Shown here piece after piece: positions 12,001-22,481 of a stretch of 64,000 bases of DNA (the stretch's first letter is position 1; each line of letters begins with the position of its first letter). The stretch is taken from the NCBI GenBank assembly GCA_001600615.1, contig BCKK01000002.1, positions 3,192,809 to 3,256,808 of the forward strand, given 5' to 3'. The notes beneath the pieces were generated by a model that saw only the letters and a program-made list of their open reading frames with translations, was not told where the DNA came from and searched no databases. The translations under genes were made by a program, and so were the position numbers. The DNA is from Dioszegia crocea. Taxonomy: Eukaryota; Basidiomycota; Tremellomycetes; Tremellales; Bulleribasidiaceae.

Positions 12001-12392
12001 TACATTGCTCACGCCAACGTCACCAACACCGGAAAAGTATCTGGATCTCAGGTTGCTCAACTGGTGAGACAGATCTTCATCAAGTGCATTGCAATCAAAC
12101 TAACATCTTTAGTATATGAGTTTCCCGATCGATCAAACCGAACAGCCCCCACAGCATCTGAGGGGATATGCCAAAGTCCGCCTAAGTCCCGGGGAGACAC
12201 GCCAAGTTGAGATGCCCATCGTAAGTTGCACCTAGACCAAGCTCACAGATCAAGCGAAAGAAGGATATCGCTACTTGGGATGTGGCTCAGCAGGTGTGGA
12301 GAGTTCCTCACGGAGTGTTTGTATTCCGTGCAGGGAGTAGCTCGAGAGATCTGCCCCTGGTGATTGACTTGGAGGTCAGATCCCATCGTTAG
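9067..12392 (+). CDS. GH3 beta-glucosidase, about twenty introns
   Basis: This glycoside hydrolase family 3 enzyme cleaves terminal beta-D-glucosyl residues. Reconstructed motifs in order: [90 protein letters not shown] (the Asp of SDY is the family nucleophile), [44 protein letters not shown], and a C-terminal fibronectin-III-like part ([27 protein letters not shown]). One exon is only 7 nt (10303-10309). No convincing signal peptide follows the ATG at 9067 ([14 protein letters not shown]), so the enzyme may be intracellular or an upstream exon may be missed. The last codons are read to TAG at 12390-12392. It converges on NAT3 with a 100-bp gap. Individual exon edges are less certain than the family. 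Confidence 0.88.
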
Positions 12393-12492
12393 GGGTGATT
12401 TTAGTCGACCTTGTCAATATGCAGTCAGATACATGTTGTGAAGACCGGATACGCAAATGGAGTTGGTCATGCCCACACCTGATCTGGCTCAA

Positions 12493-13365
12493 CTAGAAGA
12501 TCACGGCCGTTCCGACGAACGTATCTATTGGCCTGCAAAAGTCAGTCTACAGCGACCAATAAAGAAAAGGTTAACTCACCGTGTCCCTCGGCATCGACTT
12601 CCGCATGTCTGCTTGGTCAGCCCAAGTCTGCAGGCACAGGTTACGCGACCACTCACCGAAGCCATCTTTCTCGTCCCTCGTGTCGCCCATTCCAGTGTAG
12701 TAGCTGGCGCATCAGCGCAGACCCAGCTTCGCATCGAACAGTGGAACTCACTCCACCACCCGGCGGTACACGCTGTATCCCATCCGCTCGTACAGCTCCA
12801 CTGCGCGCAGATTGTTACATCTCACAAAGAGATCCACAAACCAGGCATCGACCGAGTCTTTGCTGAGTATTCCGCTGACACCACCATCCTCGTTTGGAAG
12901 CCCATTACCCTCGATATCCACTCCTGTCGATGATCCCGATAGCGCCTCCAGAACCCGCATGAAGACCCGTGCTAGGCCTGTACCCCTCGTTCCCGGTGAT
13001 ATAGACAGGGCGGTAAGGTGGCCGTGATGGTTGGGATCTGGTGGTGGGGGCTCATGTTTGGCTATCACTGAAGAGTCAGTGTCATCTCGCAAACAGCTGG
13101 CTGCGCCACGTAGACTCGCCGAGAACATACTATACGCGATGATATCTCCACTAGTATTGGAGGCGGTAATGCAAAAGTTTGGCCATTGGGCAGCGTAGCT
13201 TGAATAGTAGCCCGTATGGTACTGTGGAATCATCAGCTGAATCTCTGAGGTGGTATATGTCGCCAGCTCGTGGAAGCCATCACGCACCGTGGCTGTCCAT
13301 GAGTCGGCATTAACGTTGTTGAAGCGAAGAGTATCGGTGGGAGCGAAGGGACGAAGGGTAGTCAT
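12493..13365 (-). CDS. NAT3: NatB catalytic subunit Nat3 (Naa20), GNAT acetyltransferase
   Basis: The catalytic subunit of N-terminal acetyltransferase B acetylates nascent chains starting Met-Asp/Glu/Asn/Gln, together with Mdm20. Seen: TTLRPFAPTDTLRFNNVN at the N-terminus, GYYSSYAAQWPNFCITA, GHLTALSISPGTRGTGLAR (acetyl-CoA loop R-x-x-G-x-A/G), WFVDLFVRCNNLRAVELYERMGYSVYRRVV, then DYYTGMGDTRDEKDGFDMRKSMPRD over small 3' exons. Two introns are multiples of three or sit in open frame (one after DSWTAT, one after DIIAY), so a naive frame call over-extends the protein. The stop is the complement of 12493-12495. It diverges from the Zn2Cys6 gene (about 150 bp between start codons). Identification is confident. 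Confidence 0.92.
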
Positions 13366-13514
13366 CTCATCCCCTGACTTCTGTTGAAGCTGTACGAGGG
13401 CTTATAGGAGGTAACTCGGTATGTAACTCCTTGCAAGTACTCAGGCCTCAGGCTGGCTCAGCTTATAGATAGATCTGTAACCTACGGATATCTCCGAAAC
13501 TGGAAATTAACGAG

Positions 13515-16500
13515 ATGGACGTCGCATTGCATCAGCTTCGGAGCTGGCTGCACCTATGGCTTCAGACATTGACCTCACACTCTCATCAGATGCCACCAGA
13601 CGTCACTCCAAAGACAACAACCTCCCGTAAACGCCCAGCCCAATCCAAAAGAGGTGCCATAGCCTGTGTGAGGTGTAAAGAACGCAAAGCCAAGTGCGTT
13701 CCTGCACCTCCAGGGACGTCGAATGTACCAACTTGCGAGAACTGTCATCAGGCTCGAGCGACATGTGTGTATCTAGACCGTACCCCAAATGAGTTGTTTC
13801 TGCTAGAGTGAGTCAACCTGCTCGATGGAACGAAGACGATCTGACGGACTCAAGATACGTCTCTCAGCTTGAAAACCGAGTTGCATCCCTTGAACTTGAG
13901 ATCGCTCAATATCGACCAGACTCGATACACGTAGTCGATCATTCCCAGACCCAGGCTGCCGCCATCGAATCTCTCACTGAGCAGTACCCGCCCGAGGCTT
14001 GGCCATTTGCTGCTGCGGGACCGAGCGGCGACAACAGCAAGGCGGTTGATCAGGGGCCCTCGCCGCCGGTGGTGCCTAAACAGGAGGAGGAGGAAGAAGG
14101 TGGCAACGACGATCTTGCTTATGGTCTGGGTCGGCTGACTCTCAGCGGGAGCGGAGAACCGGTGTATGTAGGTGCAAGCTCTGGAGTGAATTGGGCGAGG
14201 GTTTGTGCGACGTAGGTCTTTCCGCTTCCAAGAAGAATGTCTACTCATCTTCAGTGCTCTGCGTGGTCCGAGAGCGAGCCAAGATGATGGTGTTGCATTA
14301 TCCCGCTTCAACTATCTCATGCCCCCGGAGTCATCTAGCGCAGAAGCCGCCCTTTCATACTCGCAACACCACCCAATCCCACCCCTTCCACCCCCAGCGC
14401 TTGCTGCTAGATATCTCGAGGCAGCCTACCAACACATCCAGGCTCGCTACTCCTTCCTCGATTGGCCGACGATCCGGAACTGGCACGATCACAGGGAAGA
14501 GATCGTCAATAGGCCCATGTGGGGAGCGGGTCGAGGAAAAGACTTCAGGCGTTCGATGGCAGCGTTCATGTTGTGGCTGCTCTACGGGTATGGCGCACGA
14601 TTGACCGAAGATGAGCATTTGGAGGGAGCGGTATCTCACGAGGTTAGTTCCTGACAGTACTCGAAATTGACGAATAGGTCTACCATAACATCGCCGTCGC
14701 CTGCCTATCAAATGTCGCAAACCACACATCTATCGCGACCGTACAGGCGGAACTCCTCCTCACTATATACTCATTTCGGCATCCACAGCCTGAAATCAGC
14801 GTCTGGCAAACTGCAGGTCTTGCTCTCCGCACGGCAATCCAAATCGGACTACATCGAAAGGCTCGGTCGAAGGCGGAGCGCGAAAGGAACCCTGTCGAAT
14901 ACGAAATCAAAAAGCGAACATTCTGGACGCTGTACACTATCGATCGGTTAGTCTTCGTCTGCCAAAGCTATTCAGAAATGCTGACTGGTAGGATGCTCGC
15001 GCTACAACTGGGGCGACCATCTGGTATCCAGGATAGGGACATTGACGTGGAGATGCCGCTGAACATCGACGTTGACTTTACCGATGCGCGAGTCATATTG
15101 GATATGCAAACTCGGCAGATCGAGTCGCTCCGTGGAGAGTCGCACGGGCACGAGTATGATGAAGGATATGAGACTGTGACTTCGGTGAGTTGAAAACCCG
15201 AAATTTACCTGACGGTGCAGATGACGTCCGCTATCCACAACGCTAGATTGAATCGATTAAAGCAGCTTATCCAGTGCGTACATGTATACCATTCATTGTT
15301 GGAGGCTAATGATCAGGGACGCAATCTACCGTCTTGATCATCCCCTCGAGAGCCGTACAGACGTTTCTGCGCCAATTCCCGAAGTCGACAACCTCCTATT
15401 GCGCTTACGAGCGTGGCAAAGTGCCAGTCCTACTCTTCCTCCCGGCCGTTCCGGCGTCCCCCTCTTATCCCGCGGACAGCAGGATATGGAGTATCACAAC
15501 TGTGTTCAGATGCTTCTTCGACCCGTCATCTCCAGTCGTCTTGGGACCGATCAGTATCTCCCGAAATGCTTCGACTCGGCCGCAGCTCTTTGCGAGGGTC
15601 AATGGGAACTTCTCAATACCCCATCGACGTACCGCCTCAGTAACTGGGCACTCTATCGTCTATTTCTGTCAGGCCTGACCCTGCTCCATCTTGCCAGCTC
15701 CCCCTCGACCTCTCCACATGTCGATCTCAGTCGAGCCCATCGGGCGCTCCAAAAGTGCAAAGAGTCACTGTCAGTGTATGTGCGTCACCTGCCCGCTATG
15801 ACGGGTTATCAGACCGTTCTGCAAGAGCTGGTCTCGGGGTGGGAGTCAAAGTATTTTGGTGGTCACTTGGGAACGGCGGCGGGATCTTCTCGTCGAGCTG
15901 GTGCGAGCCCGGAGCGAAAGCGATCTCAGTATCCCCGAGCCTCAAGTCGATCGCCTTCTGCTGCGCGCCCGAGCGCGGCGGATGCGACACGTCAGTCTGG
16001 CTCACCAAATTCGGAGATTTCAGATCCACTCAGGTGGCTGGAGAATCTTACCTCCGCGTATAACCCAGGTGGACCCCAGCCCTCCCTCCATATTCCCCTC
16101 CATCCCGTTCAGCCGAACCAAACCAATACGCAGTATGTTGTGCCGTCCGCACATCGATTTGACGCTGCTCTCCACAATCAGCCCCGCCACATCCAACATC
16201 TACCTCAATCGGGCCAATACCAAGGGTTCTCAGCGGAGTACCGCCCTACACTGGGCAACTCGGCCGGGATGATGCCTACTCTGAACACGTACGGCGTCAA
16301 TCCCAGTGTAGCTAATCCCGGCTCCGCTGGCGTCGCAGCACCATTCAATCCCTACCGCAATATCCCATCACAACAACCCCCAGCGAACGCTATGCATACT
16401 AGCCATACGGCGTCGGGGTTACACACGCCCGCCGCTCAGGTGCTGGTCTCCCCGCATCCTCAGCTTGGGCAATTGGCAGCTGCACCAGGAGGTGGCGTTA

Positions 16501-16884
16501 GGGACGATTTCTTCTCGTACGTCATGTCTTAAATGCCTTGTGATCTCATGCTGAACAGGCAGGCTTTTATCATCGCTTGGCGTTGATATGGACGAAACTC
16601 TCGGGAGCGCTATGCCGCCGATGGCCGAGGATCATCTGTGGACCTCTGATTGGGGCATGTACTCGTTATCCAATCCAGCCGAAGACAATCGCGGCCGAGC
16701 AACGAGCGCCGGCGAGGGGTCTGCGCCGATTCATCCGAGCGACATCAGTCCGGCGATAAGCCGAAGTGTGGCGCAGCATGACGTAGACTTTACTCAGTGG
16801 GTGGGGGACTGGCAGGGCACGGACGACGGAACGGGCGGCCATGCCGATGGGCAAGATGGATTGTGGACGTTTCCTTTTAGCTAG
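13515..16884 (+). CDS. Zn2Cys6 transcription factor with fungal-specific middle homology domain
   Basis: The N-terminus carries a Gal4-type binuclear zinc cluster: ACVRCKERKAKC (C-x2-C-x6-C) followed by CENCHQARATC, with basic KR-rich flanks. A coiled-coil-like linker follows (SQLENRVASLELEIAQY), then an acidic stretch and the fungal_trans domain: YLEAAYQHIQARYSFLDW, VWQTAGLALRTAIQIGLHRKARS, KKRTFWTLYTIDRMLALQLGRPSGIQD. The C-terminal third is Pro/Gln/Ser-rich and ends WTFPFS, a typical activation region. I resolved introns at 13808-13854, near 14200-14253, 14643-14678, 14947-14992, 15184-15220, 15272-15318 and 16517-16562; the last extends the protein past the first apparent stop at 16532. 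The start may be 13515 or the ATG at 13590 (MPPDVTPK), which lies just before the cluster. The target genes are unknown. Confidence 0.85.
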
Positions 16885-17045
16885 TCTAGGCAGGCAGCAT
16901 CATATCTCGACGCGAAATGATTTGATAATAATGGATATGTACAAAATGATGTATGGGTTGGCCGCAGAAGCTCATTCACTGTACAAGGGGTGGGAGCTCT
17001 AGAGCCAAGTCAAGGGGAGGGATACGCTGGAGGCCAAAGATTTAA

Positions 17046-20000
17046 TCACATCAGATCGGGTTGAACGATTTGGACCAACTCCTGCCAAAACACCCAGGCG
17101 AAACTGGTCATTGGCCTAAAGGATCAGCTTGACTAATCACACTAGTCAATCCGCTTACCGGTTTCGCATATACTCGACATCCTCTCCTTCTGCCTCAATG
17201 AAACCCAGTTTCTGTTCCTCGTCCCAGTCCTCGACATACTTTCGCTCGTAAGTCATCGCGTAGCAGTGTCGCGCCACATATTGGGCTGCCGTGAAGCGGG
17301 AGTTGAACTTAATGTCCTGAACAGCTTTCATCGCCTCCTCGCGGGTGTTCTTGACGTGTATGTTGTAGGCGTCTTGAAGAGGCTCCTTTCAGGTATTAGC
17401 GAGCAACCTTTCATGGGAGACGACTTACGTTCAGGTTCTGATCACGAGCACGCTTCCTGCGTTTGTTTTTGATCGCTATACCGGAAGGTATTTCGGGTTC
17501 GACTACACGATATCGTCGCATATCCCAGCTGAGACTGTGCTCGTATGCCTTCTTGATGGGTTTGAGGCGCTCAATGAGACTTTCGTGAATCGGTATCTGT
17601 TCCATACGGGGGTCGGTGGGGTACTCCAGATCTCTGATGTCACAGGGCTTGAAATGCGGATCCGGCCGAATCTGAATTGTCAGTTACAGCTGCGCGCCAG
17701 AACCTACCACACGGAACAGCTGGCCTAAAATCTTTTCGCTGCGGTAAACCTTCTTCACACCGTCCTGCCGAGTCAGCGCTTGCTTGGTGTCAGGCTAAAC
17801 GCCTCACCTTGTCCATGAAATCAGGCCACTCTTTGGGTTTGAGGAATGGGGGTAGAATCGCAGCTTGACCAGCTATTACGGGTCAGATTGCGCCCGCTTC
17901 GAGGACACGAAACTCACTTTTGGCAAAGTCCACACTGGCATACATCAGCGAGATACACATCAAGAGAAAACGGCAGCCTTACGCAGTCTATGACATCAGC
18001 ATCAAGACTGAGGTAGTCCGAGAAAACTCACACTATGAATTTCTGAGAGCTTCATACAGTCTGGAGAGAAGGGAGAATTCTTGTCAGACAAGGCAAGATG
18101 GGTATTATCGACTTGACCAAGAATGTCGTTCTTGTACGTCAGCAAGACTCGATGCTGAAAGGCTCACCAGAATATATTGAACAAAATTCTGTGAATTTCA
18201 GCTCTATCTACTTCTGCCAAACACACCTCGTTCAGATGTCCTTGGGTAACCTTGCTGATCCTGATAGGCGGAGGAGCTGTATAATCCATTGGGGCATGCT
18301 CCGTCAAGTGCTTGACAAAGCGCTGGTCCCAGATGATGGTGAAATCTAAGATGTGAGCCAGGATTGCGATGCGTATCGAAGGACTTACCGTCACCGTCGA
18401 GGTCACCGCCACCGAGCCTGCTTTGGTTAGCCTCATCCTGCGGAAGGCGGCCGTGCTTACATATTCGGGAGATCCCTTGAGCCCTGGGTACTGAAGACGA
18501 TGACATTTTTTAGATGGCGCAGTTCCGGACGATCCACTGCTTTCGCCTTGCGGACATCTCCTGGATGCACTGCCTGTCAGTTGAGGTCTCGAACATCATT
18601 CTTACATGCTGGAGCACGACAGACGAGAACGGGGCTCTCTACGATGACGGCGGGTGTTTCGTCATTTTCTTGATACTGGCAGAATATTTCGCCTTCTCGC
18701 AGAGTTCCACTCTCATCCGCAATGCCTGGAGAAGTCAATTATAGTCCTCGTTATGTAGTCGGTATGACTGACCGATCAGGAAGACGCCACTGTTTAGTGG
18801 AACCCTCGCGCGCCATTTGAGGTCCTGGAGAGCCCGACATTCAATGATGTCGCATAGATCACGAATGAAGGGATTTTGGTGGAAGCCGGCTTTGATCAAC
18901 GCATTCAGCGGGAACTGTCTATAAGCTCAGGCTGATGTGTTTGGACTTACATCAGAACACGTATTGATGAGGTTCACATCGGCTTTTGTCATGGTTTGCC
19001 CCATGACTCGCCCTTTCAGCCCATGAATATCTTCGATCGACTCGAGGAAGATATCCATCATGAGTTGTTCGGGTATCCCATTTGCGCACATGATCATGAT
19101 GAATTGTCTATTCAGAAATGCTAGCTGGTACTTGGCGAGCTAAAAGTAAGCTTGGCGCAGTTGGATTGGCAAGAAGACTTACCCTGACCACGTTTAAGTC
19201 CACCAAACTCGATTCAAATTTGATCAAAGATTTTCGTAACCGGACTTCATTTGGTCCGGCGAGATTCGGCCAGACAGACAGTACACCTTTCGCGCCCCTG
19301 TCAATCAGCATCTCCAGACAGAAGAAAAAACTTACCCTAGCCGGAACTGAATAGCTGAAGGGTTCTCGTTCAGCCCAGTGGCATTCAGCGCCTTCGCCGC
19401 CTTCATCATTACCTCCTCCCCTGCTACAGAGCAGCCATCAGTAAAACAGTACCCGTTCCTCTCAATATCGGGTAGAGGTGAGCCGATCTGGATGTCTAGG
19501 TCGACAATCCTTGTCGAGCTGAAGGGCTGTTCGATCAGCTCTTGTCGGCCATGTACTCACTAGACCCATTCTTGCGGCATGCTTTGCGACGATGGTCTCG
19601 TCTACACTGCCCATCCACGTCCGAAGCGCTACGCCATCGATGATACGGTTATTGATGAACCAGATGGCGTGGTCTCTGTTGATCAGCAGTGGTAAATTAT
19701 CTTCTCACTTTTGCTGAGAGGCAGATGAAGCCACTGGCAGGAATAGTCCGCCTCCAAGGATTATACCATGCTGAAGAGCTCTTCGCACCCGGGCCATGAC
19801 TCCAACGTCAGGTCGGGCGATATCGCACTGCTTGGTGTAGTCTTGGACCTAAATGTTAGTCCCGCACGGCTGAGTAACTCACGAAAAGTCTATCCTCCTC
19901 GTCGGTGAACATAACTCTTATGATACCATCCAATCGATCCGCGTATCGCCGAGTGACGCTGTTTGACGGCTCTTGCTGTGGCGGACCCATAAGAACTCGG

Positions 20001-21368
20001 GTGGGCGTAACGAGTACGGTACGGATCATCACCAGGTGATCCAAGCCTTCTGGAGGTGTCCGACGGAGGAATCGGGCTTTTGCTATGTCATCAGTCAGGA
20101 AAGAATGAGTGAAGATGGAATCACCTGCTATGATCTTCTTGACATTCTTGATCCTCTCCACGTTATACAGACTCTCCAAGATCCGGCACTTGAAAGTTAT
20201 CGTTGGAGCGTGCCGCTTCAACTCCTCGACCAAGGTAGCGGTATCTCCCGGGCGGAGGATGCCATGCGCTATGAGACCCTCGATGAGCGTTCGCGGCGCA
20301 AATTCGACATTTGCAAGATTCGGCATCCCGTACATCGCCTTGTATCCTGCGTCGTCGAGACGCCATACATCCCACCGGGGGGCATCCTTGGCCAGGAGTT
20401 TCATCTGTGGATCCTCGTCGGCGATGGCGCGGAGCTTGCGTTGACAACTCTTCAGCCTGCTGAGATCCGCTGCACTCAAGTTGAACGTCCAGCGCCATGT
20501 GTCCCAGAAAGTTGGCTATCGTAGTTAGCCCAAACATCGGCTGAGCTCTTACATATGCGCACGACCCTTCGGGGATCGCTTTGATGGGGCCAGCATCCCG
20601 CTCGGTCTACACGTCAGCGGGTAATCACTAGGAATCGCCCAAACTTACGAGTGGGCCAATCGCAAAGTCCATCGCCGTTGCTCGCCTTCTGTATGGGACC
20701 CTCGATCTCATGTTGGGCAACTGATCGCTAGCTTCGAACTCGGTGTAGAATTTGGGAGGACGGCGGATGCAGACAGTGACGACGACTTCCTGCACGTAAC
20801 CATCCTCGGTGCCTGGAGCCGGACGCTTCTCGCCAGTCTCCTCGATCCTGATCCCTTGAGACGAAATGTCGTCAAAGCTGAGCTCTGCATCGATGGGCCG
20901 TAGGGCGGCGGGCAGGACCTGGTCAGGTAGAGCGAGCCTACTCTTGATGACGAGGTACTCTCGACGGAAGTCGAAGGCTAGGTATGACAGACCCCATCCT
21001 CGGTCTTTCGTCTGAGTAGGCATAAACCTATTCGTCTGCGAGTGGGTGTAGTTTTCATCCCTCGATGTGTCTCGGCCGTATTTGCATGTAGCTCCGAGCA
21101 TCTGGCCATTAGAGTCGTTCTCCGACATACCCACCTGAATGAAACGCCTTCCCACAATACTACCCATACCAACTGCTTGTGGCCAGAATTGGTAGGTTAG
21201 GACATCGTTCGTTTCTTTATAGAACTGAGCTTTGATGTCTCGAGAGGTTGAAGCGGTGATCGGATTGTAAGGAAGCTGAATGGCGCCAGTGTTGAAGTGC
21301 ATCTCACCCAAACGCCGAGTGATATCGAGACTACCACCGTGGTGATTGTATGTGGGTGAGACTGTCAT
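17046..21368 (-). CDS. RDP1: Cellular RNA-dependent RNA polymerase (RNAi, RDP1/QDE-1 type)
   Basis: The RdRP core of fungal/plant RNA silencing converts single-stranded RNA to dsRNA for Dicer. The catalytic loop reads GGGDLDGDD, with the DLDGD codons at complement 18391-18405, followed by FTIIWDQRFV and, further on, PMDYTAPP, the expected order. Upstream blocks match too: RTVLVTPTRVLMGPPQQEPSN, RRYADRLDGIIRVMFTDEEDRLFV, LIEGLIAHGIL. The N-terminal exon (MTVSPTYNHHGG..) is long and intron-free for about 240 codons; the 3' half is cut by many short introns. The C-terminus ends with LVQIVQPDLM, stop at complement 17046-17048. No frameshift or stop breaks the parts I could follow, so the gene looks intact. 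Its start faces the WSC-GH71 gene across 1.1 kb. Confidence 0.9.
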
Positions 21369-22481
21369 GATCGCAACTCGGTGAAGGATGGATGAGCGAG
21401 GTGAAGGGGTGTTACAATTTAAGTTTGCAAGTTGACCCTCCTTTGCGTTGTGGCTGACGTTTCAGAACCTGCGTATGGCGCTTTCTTCTCATTCTGGACT
21501 TACATCTCAATCAATACTGACAAATTCACTCAGCGCACCAGCGCTTGGGTCGAGGTTAGGAAGTCGAGTGGGATATTACCACAGGAAGAATGCTGTACGA
21601 AAAGGTCGGTCCGTCTGAAGAGAGAGAGTACAATGACGGATCGTGAGTCGGAAATTCAGGTCATAGCGTGCGGCTGACCGGGACAGAAGCGACGCATTGG
21701 CACACAAGAAGCAAAGGTCACAGCTTCTGATTAAGGTGCACGGCGAACCTCAATCACAACCTCATGAGTGCCACTCGAGTACTCCGCGCACGGACGGCAG
21801 GGCCCCTTCCGCTAACGCAGCAGCCACTGCATTAATGATGATCCCGCAACTCAACAGTACAGACTGCGAGATTCATCATGCTTCGCTTTCGTATTGACTG
21901 GCATCTGACTGAATTGTCCGCTATTTTGTCGTCTGCATCAGGCTGACGAGGCTGGGGATAATGACCGTGGTTGACGCCAGATGGTCTCGCGACTGCGCGG
22001 AGTCTCCACCATGGAGTATTTTACTGCTAGTGTCACGCTACTCTGTCACGCATCAGATCGGAGAAGATCTTCGATCTCCGCCTCAGGGCAGCAGCTGGTT
22101 AGGCTCCGCCGCCGCCTTCCGCCAGCCTTCCGCCGTCCGCTCTCCGCGCCCCCGGCAGCAATCCGGCAGCCCTGTGACCACCTGACGGCACCTCTCGGCA
22201 CATTCGGACGTGACGCGACTGTAAACATGCTTAAATTTCACGGTGCGAATAACGGCCTATGGGATGGGATCGACCGACCGAATAGCAGCCGAGGGGATTT
22301 TACAAGCTCCCAAGAGGCTAAGCTATATGATATGTCTGCGGAGCGCAACAAACAAACCTTTCATGCCATCTATCAACCTCTCAGTGTGGTCAAGACGCTC
22401 GTTTGATACAAAGCAAACAACGTATAATTCACTTCTGCGCCTCTCGATCATCGCCTCCCCTCGCTGCCCGGCTTCCTCCTC
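21369..22481. promoter_or_regulatory. Long divergent intergenic region between RDP1 and WSC-GH71
   Basis: The longest internal spacer between divergent genes in the window (1.1 kb). Open frames in it show no motifs. It holds a palindrome GAAGATCTTC near 22061-22070 inside a larger CGGAGA...TCTCCG inverted repeat, and a run of CCG/CGG triplets at about 22107-22165. Everted or inverted CGG triplets are the usual sites of Zn2Cys6 factors, so upstream control of the glucanase is conceivable but only inferred. Confidence 0.4.

Noticed and set aside
16517..16535. Stop at 16532 as the end of the Zn2Cys6 gene
   Set aside because: A GTACGT...GCAG intron (16517-16562) joins the frame to a further conserved-looking exon ending at 16884, so the earlier stop lies in an intron.
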